Below are positions 31,792 to 39,717 of a stretch of DNA of 42,535 bases, piece after piece (within the stretch, counting starts at the first letter, position 1; each line of letters opens with the position of its first letter). The notes below the pieces were generated by a model. That model saw nothing but the letters and a program-made list of their open reading frames with translations, searched no databases and had not been told where the DNA came from. Source of the DNA: an uncultured Bacteroidales bacterium (GTDB lineage: Bacteria > Bacteroidota > Bacteroidia > Bacteroidales > UBA932); NCBI GenBank assembly GCA_902491795.1, contig CABUIX010000014.1, positions 1-42,535 on the forward strand, written 5' to 3'. The position numbers and the translations under genes are program-made.

Positions 31792-32637
31792 TCAGATTCC
31801 CTTTTCCCTGTACTTCAATGGGGTCGTTCCCGTGTGCTTCCTGAAGAAACGGACAAAAGACGAGCTGCTTTGGAAATGCATTTTGTCGGAAATTTGACGG
31901 ATGGTCATATCAGTGGTTTTCAGATGGCGCCTCGCTTCGATGACCGCCACTTCGTTTATCCAGCTTTGCGCCGAATGTCCGGTAACTTGCTTGACCACCG
32001 TAGTCAGGTGTTTCGGGGAGATGCATAGCTTGTCGGCATAGTGGGAGACTTTTCTCTCTTTTCCTCCAGAACCGATCAGGAGGCTGAAAAAATTTACTGT
32101 CATTGTTTCTTGCCGGGAACGGGCCTTGCCGGCAGTCTGTCCGGTCTTGCCGAATGACGATACGGTCAGGAGCAGGATTGATCGTATGAGCGTGTCCTGT
32201 ATCTGTCGAGACAATTCATCGTTGCCGTTGTGCCGTGTGATGATGGAATGAATCTTCAGCATGTCCTCAAGCTGGCATTTGTCCAGATGCACACAAGGCT
32301 CAATCTCAACTCTTTTCAGCAGGTCAAAATCCGGCGTCAACTGCAGTGAGCACGTGAACTCAAGAGAGACCAGGATAATCCGGATTTCGAAATCCACGGA
32401 ACATTCGAGAATGGAACAGATATGCCTTGGCAGTATGATCAGCATATCATTTGCGGATACCCGGTATTCGATATAGTCAATCTTGATTCTCGCCGTGCCT
32501 TTCGTGCAGATGTTGACAAGAAGACCGTCGAAAATGAACGGCTGATTCCGGAAATCTTTTCCTAGAAATTCGGTTTCGTCCCGGAATGCGAAATTGCGGT
32601 CGCGCAGGTCCCTTTTTGTTATTTCGTATATGTCCAT
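31792..32637 (-). CDS. AraC family transcriptional regulator
   Basis: A 281-residue regulator with an N-terminal cupin-like sensor region (about 1-160) and a C-terminal double HTH: KVSHYADKLCISPKHLTTVV (first HTH) and MTIRQISDKMHFQSSSSFVR then FFRKHTGTTPLKYRE (second). This is the layout of AraC/XylS activators; the ligand is unknown. I chose ATG 32637, with product MDIYEITKRDL; the frame extends to 32694 but those codons lie in the promoter and terminator. The leader is very short (about 8 bases) if the promoter below is used. Confidence 0.88.
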   Translation of the reverse strand: MDIYEITKRDLRDRNFAFRDETEFLGKDFRNQPFIFDGLLVNICTKGTARIKIDYIEYRVSANDMLIILPRHICSILECSVDFEIRIILVSLEFTCSLQLTPDFDLLKRVEIEPCVHLDKCQLEDMLKIHSIITRHNGNDELSRQIQDTLIRSILLLTVSSFGKTGQTAGKARSRQETMTVNFFSLLIGSGGKERKVSHYADKLCISPKHLTTVVKQVTGHSAQSWINEVAVIEARRHLKTTDMTIRQISDKMHFQSSSSFVRFFRKHTGTTPLKYREKGI

Positions 32638-32651
32638 TGTTCCATTTTGCT

Positions 32652-32683
32652 CAAAGATACACATTACGCAAAAGACGCCCAAG
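32652..32683 (-). promoter_or_regulatory. Promoter of the AraC gene (CTTG-N20-TATCTTTG)
   Basis: On the minus strand CTTG (32680-32683) and TATCTTTG (32652-32659) are spaced by 20 bases. The -33 element lies in the loop of the upstream gene's terminator and the spacer covers one hairpin arm, so termination and initiation share sequence. Confidence 0.65.
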
Positions 32684-32705
32684 GCAGAAGCCACGGGCGT
32701 CTTTT
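32670..32705 (-). terminator. Terminator of the barrel-protein gene
   Basis: AAAAGACGCCC (32670-32680) pairs perfectly with GGGCGTCTTTT (32695-32705) around a 14-base loop. In the minus direction the hairpin ends in UUUU. It begins 24 bases after the stop of the 32729-33382 gene. Confidence 0.8.
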
Positions 32706-32728
32706 GAGGTTCCAGGCAAGAGCCCGGA

Positions 32729-33382
32729 TCAGAAATAGTATTTCACTCCTGCTGACATTCCGTAGTTCAGGCCGACTCCGAAGGTGCTGGTTGAGAGTTT
32801 TACGCTTTCGGCACCGGTGTTGATGGTGTTGTATGCCACGGAAAGATTGAAGAGGTTGAGCGAAATTCCGAGAAAGTCGACGGGCCTGAATTCGACGGTG
32901 CCGAGCTCCAGGTCAAGGCCGAACGCGAACGGTACTTTTGTGGTGGTCTTGCTGTTTGCGCTGTTCTGCGTGGTGACGGAGCCTCCGCCGAAGCCGAGTT
33001 TAAGGCCGGGAGAGTAGTAGAAATAGTCTCCGAAGATCGGCAGATAGTAGTTGCCTCCTATTGTGAACATTGCGATGTTGGTCGTTGAGTACAGGTTGGT
33101 GCCGTCGCCCGTCGTGGAATTCAGGTCCCTCTGCATTCCGTAATTGAGTCCTGCGGAGAGTTCAAGTCTGTCGATTATGAAGTAGCTGAATTCCGGGCTG
33201 AATTCAAACATGGTTGATGACGGAGACTTTGTGCTTGTCGAGTTGCCGTTGAGGTTCACGGTTGTAGTTGAGGATCCGCCGCTGATACCGATTACTCCTC
33301 CTACGGCCATGTCGCCCTTGTTCTGGGCAGATGCTGAAAAACATGCTGCAGACAGTGCTGCAATCAGAAGAAACTTTTTCAT
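32729..33382 (-). CDS. Outer-membrane beta-barrel protein
   Basis: A 217-residue protein with a classical signal peptide (MKKFLLIAALSAACFSASAQ, cleavage after SASAQ or at SASA-Q) and about eight amphipathic strands (FEFSPEFSYFIIDRLELSAG, LGISLNLFNLSVAYN, FGVGLNYGMSAGVKYYF), ending in Phe. This is the small porin/OmpX-like barrel layout common in Bacteroidota. The Ser/Thr/Asn-rich loops near residues 36-56 and 136-148 are likely surface-exposed. Function is unknown. Confidence 0.8.
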   Translation of the reverse strand: MKKFLLIAALSAACFSASAQNKGDMAVGGVIGISGGSSTTTVNLNGNSTSTKSPSSTMFEFSPEFSYFIIDRLELSAGLNYGMQRDLNSTTGDGTNLYSTTNIAMFTIGGNYYLPIFGDYFYYSPGLKLGFGGGSVTTQNSANSKTTTKVPFAFGLDLELGTVEFRPVDFLGISLNLFNLSVAYNTINTGAESVKLSTSTFGVGLNYGMSAGVKYYF

Positions 33383-33717
33383 TGCAAAATTATTTTTGAT
33401 AAGTTGTTCGCTTGTCCGTGCGTTTCGGGTAAATATAGCACTTTATGCAGAATTGCGGTCAACGTCCTGCTGGAAATTTGCCGGAATTCTGATCCGTCCC
33501 TGCCTTCGCGCAAGGTTTTCGGCTTCTTTTTTCGGACTGTTATTTTTTGTATATTTACATTGTCCGTTGTTTGGCGATTCATAAGTGACTTGTTAAAGGG
33601 TTATTTTGACACTGAAACAAGTCCACTGAGTGTGTTTTGAGTATCTTGACAAGACAATGAGTCCACAGCACAAAGCACGAAATGAGCGTACATGTTGATT
33701 TTTGAATGTTTGTAGTC
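33383..33717. other. Intergenic region between divergent genes, with repeat copy A
   Basis: The 335-base gap holds the start region of the barrel gene (TATATTTA, an imperfect -7, near 33430), the 63-base repeat copy (33486-33548), and the region upstream of the plus-strand lipoprotein. No gene is supported. Confidence 0.5.
33486..33548 (+). repeat. 63-bp direct repeat, copy A
   Basis: Matches 34533-34595 in the same orientation with a few substitutions and a one-base indel. Shared landmarks are ATTCTGATCCG, GCCTTCGC, CAAGGTTTTC and TGCTTCTTTTTTCGGACTG-like cores, then a T-run. The two copies flank the lipoprotein gene 33718-34539. Confidence 0.75.
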
Positions 33718-34539
33718 ATGAAGCGGCTGATTCCATTCTTTTTGCTTTTGTTTGCAGCATTTTCCTGCGGATACTTCATCGTGCATTCGCATTCATATAT
33801 TCTCGGTTTCTATGAGGTCTGCAGCATCGGGGCTGGCGGGGAATATGTTGATATCGGAGGAGTGGAATATCTTCGGGTGAATGTCCATGTGAAAGAGGCC
33901 AGGATGGTTACGGACGTGTTCGGCAACCGCCCGTCGGAGAATGGTTCATACGAGGAACTCTGCGGCAAGTATGGCGATGTCTCTTATCCTCTGAGAACAT
34001 TGAATTCGGATGCCAACCGTGGTGATCCGGTCCTTTCAAGCTGGCCGAACGCTGACTTCCGTGATATCGATGTGATATGCAATACAGAGTGGGATGATCT
34101 GCATCCGGCAGGCAGCAGCCTGCGGGACATTGCGTGGCTTGCAGGTGTCTCCACTTATCCGTATATACAGAACGCCTATTCGGAGTTCCGTTATTCCCCT
34201 TATGAGTGGTCGGAATTTTACAGGAATTGCTATGGGGAGACCGCCAACGACTGGCGAGGGTATCCGGTAGACAAGCCGTTGAAGGACATAAGTCCCGATG
34301 ATTTGATTCTGCTTGGTTTTGGAAACATGCTGATACAGCCGGGAGGGGTCGGGTACGAGGATGCAGACCTGCTGTATTTCCCTCCGGATGTCCAGCCATG
34401 GATGGATTATGATCCCGGATCAATGAACTTCAATATGTTCGCTTTGTTTATCCCCGTCTCGGGTGACGGGAAGGCAGACCTTTCGGTCGTGGTAACGGAT
34501 GAGGATTCCGAGACCTTCACAGCTTCGCTGTCATTCTGA
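33718..34539 (+). CDS. Lipoprotein of unknown function (DUF5034-like)
   Basis: A 273-residue lipoprotein with signal peptide MKRLIPFFLLLFAAFSC and lipobox AAFSC. The mature part is acidic and rich in Tyr/Trp/Asp (EYVDIGGVEYLRVNVHVKEA, DIDVICNTEWDDLHPAGSSL, DADLLYFPPDVQPWMDYDPG) with a C-terminal beta region (MNFNMFALFIPVSGDGKADL). It resembles Bacteroides-type surface or periplasmic lipoproteins of unknown function. I chose ATG 33718 over 33706 because the signal peptide begins there. The last codons overlap the second copy of the 63-bp repeat. Confidence 0.72.
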   Translation: MKRLIPFFLLLFAAFSCGYFIVHSHSYILGFYEVCSIGAGGEYVDIGGVEYLRVNVHVKEARMVTDVFGNRPSENGSYEELCGKYGDVSYPLRTLNSDANRGDPVLSSWPNADFRDIDVICNTEWDDLHPAGSSLRDIAWLAGVSTYPYIQNAYSEFRYSPYEWSEFYRNCYGETANDWRGYPVDKPLKDISPDDLILLGFGNMLIQPGGVGYEDADLLYFPPDVQPWMDYDPGSMNFNMFALFIPVSGDGKADLSVVVTDEDSETFTASLSF

Positions 34540-34595
34540 TCCGCTCTGCCTTCGCTCAAGGTTTTCTGCTTCTTTTTTCGGACTGTCATTTTTTT
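34533..34595 (+). repeat. 63-bp direct repeat, copy B
   Basis: Second copy of the repeat at 33486-33548, beginning in the final codons of the lipoprotein gene and running into a T-run. It may double as a weak transcription terminator (CCTT/AAGG mini-stem followed by T-rich sequence). Confidence 0.7.
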
Positions 34596-34763
34596 TCAAT
34601 AACTTGTCGCCGCTTTTTTGCGAGTTTGGCCTGCAGTCCTTTCCCGGCTTGCCCGGCGGTAGCCTTCGGGACCTGGAGGGTGAAGGCCAACTTGCTCATT
34701 CTCAATGATTGAGATTTGCAAGTATTGTTGTTAGTGAATTTATACAGTTTCTGACTTTGATTC

Positions 34764-35525
34764 ATGAAAGCAAAAACGATTCTGATAACGGGGGCGACAA
34801 GCGGGATAGGAGAGGCTTGCGCCAGGAAATTTGCCGGAGACGGCCGTCGTCTGATACTCAACGGGAGGAATACCGCCAAGCTGGAAGCCCTGAAGCATGA
34901 GCTTGAGGAGAAGGGCAGCGAGGTGCTCGCTCTCCCTTTTGACGTGCGTGATCGTAAGGCAATGCAGAATGCGGTGAATTCCCTCGCGGACGGATGGGAA
35001 AATATAGATGTCCTGATCAACAATGCCGGTCTTTCCCTGGGCGACGAGAAAGAGTATGAAGGCTCCCTGGAAGAGTGGGACGCTGTAATTGACACCAATA
35101 TCAGGGCGCTGCTAGGCATGACCCGCATGGTGGTTCCGGGTATGGTGGAGCGCGGCAGGGGACATATAGTGAATATCGGATCCATCGCCGGCGACACTCC
35201 GTACGGCGGAGGGGGAGTGTACTGTGCTTCGAAAGCTGCGGTGAAGGCCCTGTCGGACAGCCTGAGGATAGATCTGGTCGACACGCCGCTGCGTGTCACC
35301 AACGTCAAGCCGGGCAAGGTAGAGACCAATTTCTCCGTCACTCGCTACCATGGCGACAAGGCAAAGGCTGATGCCGTTTATGAGGGTTACGAGCCTCTGC
35401 ACGGGGAGGATATTGCCGAGGTCGTATATTTTGCCGTGTCTGCACCGGAGCATGTCCAGATTGCTGAGGTTCTGGTCATGCCCACGGCACAGGCTACTTC
35501 AACCCTCTGTTCGAGGAAAAAATAA
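34764..35525 (+). CDS. Short-chain dehydrogenase/reductase (YdfG-like)
   Basis: A 253-residue NAD(P)-dependent oxidoreductase. The cofactor motif TGATSGIG is at 9-16, NNAG at 86-89, and the catalytic Ser140, Tyr153 and Lys157 sit in NIGSIAG and YCASK with the usual spacing. Arg residues after the glycine motif (RNTAKL) suggest NADP preference. The overall match is to YdfG/serine 3-dehydrogenase-like SDRs that act on 3-hydroxy acids or malonic semialdehyde; the true substrate is unknown. Its stop is one base from the stop of the convergent regulator gene. Confidence 0.92.
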   Translation: MKAKTILITGATSGIGEACARKFAGDGRRLILNGRNTAKLEALKHELEEKGSEVLALPFDVRDRKAMQNAVNSLADGWENIDVLINNAGLSLGDEKEYEGSLEEWDAVIDTNIRALLGMTRMVVPGMVERGRGHIVNIGSIAGDTPYGGGGVYCASKAAVKALSDSLRIDLVDTPLRVTNVKPGKVETNFSVTRYHGDKAKADAVYEGYEPLHGEDIAEVVYFAVSAPEHVQIAEVLVMPTAQATSTLCSRKK

Positions 35526-35526
35526 G

Positions 35527-35811
35527 CTATATTTTCAGGAAGTCTCGCAGGTCGGCGATGTACTGGGACATCGCCTTGCGTCCGCTCTCCGTCATGCGGC
35601 AGCTTGTGCGGGTTTTCCTGCCGACAAATTCCTTCCTGATCTCTATGTACCCTGCTTCGGAGAGCTTGTCGAGCTGCACGCTTATGTTGCCTGATGTCGC
35701 CCCGGTCTGCTCCTTGAGCCAGGTGAATTCGGCTTCGTCGACGGAGAGCAGCAGCGTCATGATGGCAAGACGCAGTTGGGAGTGGATCAGCGGATTGAGC
35801 TCCTTCAGCAT
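35527..35811 (-). CDS. Small winged-helix transcriptional regulator
   Basis: A 94-residue DNA-binding protein (winged helix, HTH_34/MarR-like): LNPLIHSQLRLAIMTLLLSV as helix 1-2, EFTWLKEQTGATSGNISVQL as HTH, and the wing GYIEIRKEFVGRKTRTSCRM then TESGRKAMSQYI. I chose ATG 35811, which gives the conserved MLKELNPLIHS start. It overlaps the upstream membrane-protein gene by 7 bases. The operon promoter contains a palindrome GTTTAT-N3-ATAAAC repeated near the start codon, a likely autoregulatory site for a dimer such as this. Confidence 0.82.
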   Translation of the reverse strand: MLKELNPLIHSQLRLAIMTLLLSVDEAEFTWLKEQTGATSGNISVQLDKLSEAGYIEIRKEFVGRKTRTSCRMTESGRKAMSQYIADLRDFLKI

Positions 35812-36422
35812 GATTTGGCGGCTTTTCGGTTCAGCAGGTGCCCCGGAATCACAAGGGAGCAGATGAACGAGAGTCCTGTGAGCAGGTTCCATTGGGCACT
35901 GTAGGATGTGCCGGCGCGCATGTCGGTAAGGATCAGTACAGGGATTATGAACCCGATTACGGAACATGCAGTGATGCTATTCTCCCTGACGACAATTCCG
36001 GTAATCATGCTGCCGACGCAGACGAGGATAAGTGCAAGCGGCTGCATCAGGGAAAAGTATATTCCGTTCCTGATTGCTCCTCCGAGCATTATTGCCGCAA
36101 GAGAAACGCACATCAGCAGAGCCACAACGTTCCATGTGCCCGAAAGCATCTTGTCCGTGTAGGTGGTGACCTTTGCCTTTTCCCTGCGGCCTTTTATCCA
36201 CAGTATGACCATTGGTGCAAACATCAGCATCCATAGGAAGTTCCACAGTGCGCTTCTTGTATACCACATTGCCGCAAAGGTAGCAACCGACAGGGCGAGC
36301 GACAGATATCCGTAATACAGGAATATGTTTCCTGATCCTATTTCCAGATTCTGCCTGGAGGAGCTTATCATTTGGGAGATCAGCCTGAGGCTGTCTTCGC
36401 CGCTGAATTTTCTTTCTTCCAT
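35805..36422 (-). CDS. Membrane protein co-transcribed with a winged-helix regulator
   Basis: A 205-residue protein with a soluble N-terminus (MEERKFSGEDSLRLISQMIS) and five or six hydrophobic segments (for example IFLYYGYLSLALSVATFAAM, NFLWMLMFAPMVILWI, VVALLMCVSLAAIML, LALILVCVGSMITGIVV, VIGFIIPVLILTDM). It resembles the membrane proteins that pair with small winged-helix regulators in Bacteroidota; no transport or enzyme motif is seen. I chose ATG 36422, since residues upstream derive from promoter sequence. The gene is first in the operon, ahead of the overlapping regulator. Confidence 0.75.
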   Translation of the reverse strand: MEERKFSGEDSLRLISQMISSSRQNLEIGSGNIFLYYGYLSLALSVATFAAMWYTRSALWNFLWMLMFAPMVILWIKGRREKAKVTTYTDKMLSGTWNVVALLMCVSLAAIMLGGAIRNGIYFSLMQPLALILVCVGSMITGIVVRENSITACSVIGFIIPVLILTDMRAGTSYSAQWNLLTGLSFICSLVIPGHLLNRKAAKSC

Positions 36423-36434
36423 TTTTGTTTCTTG

Positions 36435-36455
36435 ATTTGGTTTATAAAATAAACT
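36435..36455. promoter_or_regulatory. Operator-like inverted repeat, proximal copy
   Basis: A 21-base segment containing the palindrome GTTTAT-AAA-ATAAAC, exactly the reverse complement of 36519-36539. It lies 13 bases upstream of the ATG at 36422, in the transcribed leader, where a bound protein would block elongation or form a loop with the distal copy. Confidence 0.65.
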
Positions 36456-36506
36456 TTCGGCGCCTTGAAAAGGCGGTGCCTGCGCAGAGCATCCGCCGTC
36501 CCGGCA

Positions 36507-36538
36507 CAAATATAAATCAGTTTATTTTATAAACCAAA
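36507..36538 (-). promoter_or_regulatory. Promoter of the membrane protein/regulator operon (TTTG-N20-TATATTTG)
   Basis: On the minus strand TTTG (36535-36538) and TATATTTG (36507-36514) are spaced by 20 bases, a perfect consensus. The spacer is largely filled by the GTTTAT-N3-ATAAAC palindrome. Between promoter and start codon lies a CGCCTT-GAA-AAGGCG hairpin (about 36461-36475). Confidence 0.82.
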
Positions 36539-36539
36539 T
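36519..36539. promoter_or_regulatory. Operator-like inverted repeat, distal copy
   Basis: Second copy of the 21-base element, inverted relative to 36435-36455 and identical over all 21 positions; centre-to-centre distance is 84 bases, about eight helical turns. It overlaps the -33 element and spacer of the leftward promoter and lies 48 bases upstream of the rightward GNAT gene, so one regulator could control both directions. Confidence 0.7.
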
Positions 36540-36586
36540 ATTCGGGAAAATATTTCACTATATTTAAATCAAAATCGCATTACCTT

Positions 36587-36856
36587 ATGGAAAGACCGCT
36601 AATTCAACATTCTCCGGAGCTGAACCGGGCCTGGACCGAAGTTGACGGAAGTACTGCCTATGTCGAGTACAGTGTTCATGACGGCTGCCTTGACGTACTC
36701 CACACCATAGTGCCCAAGCCGATTGAAGGCAGGGGAATAGCCTCCATGCTTGTCAAGTTCATTTATGATTATGCCGTTGGGTGCGGACTCAACCCTGTTG
36801 CCACATGCTCCTATGCCAAGGTTTGGCTCCAGCGGCATCCGGAGTATCTCGGCTGA
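36587..36856 (+). CDS. GNAT-like N-acetyltransferase, short (YjdJ type)
   Basis: An 89-residue protein matching the small GCN5-related acetyltransferases of the YjdJ/Acetyltransf_CG group. The beta hairpin TAYVEYSVHDGCLDVLHTIV precedes the acetyl-CoA loop GRGIASMLVKFIYDYA (the R/Q-x-x-G-x-G/A motif as EGRGIAS), and the end VATCSYAKVWLQRHPEYLG is typical. Acceptor substrate unknown. It diverges from the membrane protein/regulator operon, and the following TPR-HTH gene starts 18 bases on. Confidence 0.85.
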   Translation: MERPLIQHSPELNRAWTEVDGSTAYVEYSVHDGCLDVLHTIVPKPIEGRGIASMLVKFIYDYAVGCGLNPVATCSYAKVWLQRHPEYLG

Positions 36857-36874
36857 AGACCGCTTGCTGCTGAC

Positions 36875-38473
36875 ATGCGAATATCTATCGTGCAATATGT
36901 TCGTGCCATGAGGCAATGCCTTTCATGTGTGGTGCTGGCCTTCATGTTTCTGGTTCCTGCCGTCCATGTCATGGCATCGGCGGAATCGGACGCCGAAATG
37001 GCAGCCCTTTACAATGAGATGGCCGAAGAGCATGAGAATAACCTGCAATTTTCCAAGGCGATTGAGTTGTGGGAAACTGCCTTGAAGTATTATGCCGATG
37101 CTGGGGACAGTCATGGGGTGGCTGTTGCCGAATGGAAACTCGCCAAGCTCTCCTACAAGAAAGTCAGGTATGACAAGTCCCTTCAGTATGCGCTGAATTC
37201 CCTTGAATATTTTGAACGTGCCGGTGACGGGAAGAAGATTCTGGACCTTCAGAATCTTCTGGGCGCAATCTATTTCATGTGCAGGGACAAGGAAACTTCG
37301 GACATGTATGTCCAGAAGTCGCTCGCCGGCGCGCAGAGACTCAGGGATACTGTGTCCATGGCCATCGCATTCAACAATATGGCCATGTACAACTCCGCGA
37401 CAGACACGACTTTGTCGCAGCACTGCCTCGCCGAGGCCGAGAGGCTTGCCTATTTGACATCCGATACTTTGCATATCTGCAAGATTCTGCAGGGAGGGTG
37501 TGCAATATCAATGCAGGAGGGTGATCTCCGGAAGGCTCGTGAATACATTGAGAGGTCCTATCCTTACATATCGGATTCGGATATTGAACTCAGCGGAGAC
37601 TATTACTACAACCTCGGAAGCATAGCCTTTCTCGAGAACAGGACTGACGATGCAATCGCGAATCTCGAAAAAGCAGTTTCCTTCTATTCCCGGGGAGAAT
37701 TCGACACCCAGCTACAGTACTGCTACATGCTGATGAATGAAGCTTTCCGAAACGCTGGCAACATTCCGGAGGCATACAGGGCATTGTCGGAGTATTACCG
37801 GATAGACAGTACTCTCGGCAAGGAAAACATGTTTGTCGACCTGCTCCGTTACAAGAATGACCTGATGATTGAGGAAGAGCAGAAGGCCGCGATAAAAAGC
37901 CGCAGCACGCAGCTGCTGCTGTCTTCAATATTAGTGTCATCTCTTCTTGTAATTCTGCTCATAGTGTACACGTTGATGCGCCGCAAAAACGAATCACTCA
38001 TGCGCCAGAAACTGATAAACGAGAAACAGGAACAGGAGTTGGCGAGCAAGAACGAGATAATAGAGTTGAAAAAGCTCAAGCAGTACCAGATCCAGTGTCT
38101 TACCGAAGAAGTGTCGGAAAAACTGTCTGCTCTTGGCCGCGAGGTCAAAGATGACAAGATCAGGCGGAAGTTGATGCAGATATCAAACGAAATCTGCGAT
38201 GCGCATGACAGCGGGCTCAAGGAAATGGGTGTATATATGCCGGAGATGAACAAGGAGATGTTTTCACGTCTCCTCAAGGATTTCCCCAACCTTACGGTCA
38301 ACGAGCGTCGGCTTGCTTGCTTTCTGAGCATGAACATGACCACGAAGGAAATATCCGCGCTGACCAGGAAAAACATCCAGAGCATAAATACCGCAAGGTC
38401 CAGGCTCAGGGCAAAGCTTGGATTGAGTGGCAGTGAGATGTCAGTTCAAGAATTCCTTTCAAAATATAATTGA
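36875..38473 (+). CDS. TPR sensor-membrane-HTH transcriptional regulator
   Basis: A 532-residue regulator with an N-terminal signal/anchor (CLSCVVLAFMFLVPAVHVMA), about six TPR-like helical repeats in the periplasm (residues about 40-320), a membrane helix (LLLSSILVSSLLVILLIVYTL, near 348-368, split by no charges), a cytoplasmic coiled coil (LINEKQEQELASKNEIIELK), and a C-terminal LuxR-type HTH (LTVNERRLACFLSMNMTTKE then ISALTRKNIQSINTARSRLR). Such one-component regulators are frequent in Bacteroidota and may sense periplasmic conditions. The start may instead be ATG 36908, which gives a more typical signal peptide. The Ig-like lipoprotein downstream is a possible target. Confidence 0.82.
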   Translation: MRISIVQYVRAMRQCLSCVVLAFMFLVPAVHVMASAESDAEMAALYNEMAEEHENNLQFSKAIELWETALKYYADAGDSHGVAVAEWKLAKLSYKKVRYDKSLQYALNSLEYFERAGDGKKILDLQNLLGAIYFMCRDKETSDMYVQKSLAGAQRLRDTVSMAIAFNNMAMYNSATDTTLSQHCLAEAERLAYLTSDTLHICKILQGGCAISMQEGDLRKAREYIERSYPYISDSDIELSGDYYYNLGSIAFLENRTDDAIANLEKAVSFYSRGEFDTQLQYCYMLMNEAFRNAGNIPEAYRALSEYYRIDSTLGKENMFVDLLRYKNDLMIEEEQKAAIKSRSTQLLLSSILVSSLLVILLIVYTLMRRKNESLMRQKLINEKQEQELASKNEIIELKKLKQYQIQCLTEEVSEKLSALGREVKDDKIRRKLMQISNEICDAHDSGLKEMGVYMPEMNKEMFSRLLKDFPNLTVNERRLACFLSMNMTTKEISALTRKNIQSINTARSRLRAKLGLSGSEMSVQEFLSKYN

Positions 38474-38600
38474 TTGAATATCATTTATATGTGAAGAATG
38501 TACATAAAATGTAATACTCACGTACTCCAAATGTAATATTTGTTGTAATATAAATTTATGGTCTCGCGATTATATTTAGAGCAACATAAATTTATAAACA

Positions 38601-39644
38601 ATGAAAAAAGTATCGGAATTTCTTTGTCTTGCCATGTCGGCAGGCATCCTGTTCTCCAGTTGTGAGAAACAGAGTGGAAATCAAACCCCTGCACTGGAGT
38701 CACTGTCGGTGTCTCCTTCGGAATTGGTCCTTGAAATTGGCGGAACAGCCGATCTCCTGGTTGAGGCTCTCCCTGAAAATGCAGAAATCGGAACCATCAC
38801 CTGGACTTCATCGGACGATAATATAGTTGCTGTGGATGAAAACGGCTCCGTAACTGCTGTCGCTGCAGGAAAGGCCACAGTCACGGCATCTGCCGGTGAA
38901 ATAAATGCATCCTGCTCAGTAACCGTTATGGCTGATCCTCAGGCTGGCGATATCCTTTATTCCGACGGAACATGGTCCACTGACCTTGAGGCCGGAAAGA
39001 CTCCGGTTGCCGTGATATTCTGGGCCGGTGATGCAACGGCAGATGATCCGGAACTGAAAAATGATTTTCCTGAATGCACGAGAGGTCTTGCAGTCGCCTT
39101 GACACAGAAAATCTCACCATGGCAGTACAATTGGGACGCTTATGGAAGTATGGTCAATGATTGGGTTGAGGCGAACACCTCCTATGTGCCTGTATATACA
39201 AAGCCCAGTGGCGAATACTTCAACAAATGCATCGGCTACAGCAACACTAAGGCAATGTCTGAATTCAACGCGGCTGCCGAGAATTCCGAATGGCCTATAG
39301 AAGCCATTCAGGTGGTTGACGAATACAACTCGACGGTTGCCGCTCCGGAAGGAACCAGCGGTTGGTATCTTCCTTCTCCCAAGGAGCTGTCCCTGCTTTG
39401 CAGCGGAGAGGTTGAGGGAAGCATTTGGGACATCGTGAGTGATACCGACATGAAAGTGACTATCAATGAGGTCCTTTCAGGTATTGACGGCGCCGAGAAT
39501 CTGTTTGAATCAGGCTATTGGACCAGTGCCGAATATTCCAAGTCCAACCCCTACTATGTCTTCTTCTATGACGGGGCCATCTATAATGACCTCAGAAAGA
39601 GCTATGAGTCAAATGCTGCTGTGAGGTGTATACTCGCATTCTAG
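38601..39644 (+). CDS. Surface lipoprotein with BIG2 Ig-like domain
   Basis: A 347-residue lipoprotein: signal peptide with lipobox LFSSC (Cys21), a bacterial Ig-like group 2 domain (LESLSVSPSELVLEIGGTAD, TITWTSSDDNIVAVDENGSV, TAVAAGKATVTASAG) at about 31-110, and a C-terminal domain with SGWYLPSPKELSLLCSG and YWTSAEYSKSNPYYVFF then AAVRCILAF, which is the DUF1566/Fib_succ_major type found on Bacteroidota surfaces. Role is likely adhesion or glycan-associated. The upstream gap is AT-rich with repeated AAATGTAATA motifs; a strong terminator follows. Confidence 0.83.
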   Translation: MKKVSEFLCLAMSAGILFSSCEKQSGNQTPALESLSVSPSELVLEIGGTADLLVEALPENAEIGTITWTSSDDNIVAVDENGSVTAVAAGKATVTASAGEINASCSVTVMADPQAGDILYSDGTWSTDLEAGKTPVAVIFWAGDATADDPELKNDFPECTRGLAVALTQKISPWQYNWDAYGSMVNDWVEANTSYVPVYTKPSGEYFNKCIGYSNTKAMSEFNAAAENSEWPIEAIQVVDEYNSTVAAPEGTSGWYLPSPKELSLLCSGEVEGSIWDIVSDTDMKVTINEVLSGIDGAENLFESGYWTSAEYSKSNPYYVFFYDGAIYNDLRKSYESNAAVRCILAF

Positions 39645-39668
39645 AAGTTGCATGATCTGACAGCTGAG

Positions 39669-39703
39669 AGGAAGCCGGTCCCGATGGAGCCGGCTTCCTT
39701 TTT
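39669..39703 (+). terminator. Intrinsic terminator of the Ig-like lipoprotein gene
   Basis: AGGAAGCCGG (39669-39678) pairs with CCGGCTTCCT (39690-39699) around an 11-base loop and is followed by a T-run through 39703. It starts 24 bases after the stop codon. Confidence 0.88.
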
Positions 39704-39717
39704 ATGCCGGAAACATG

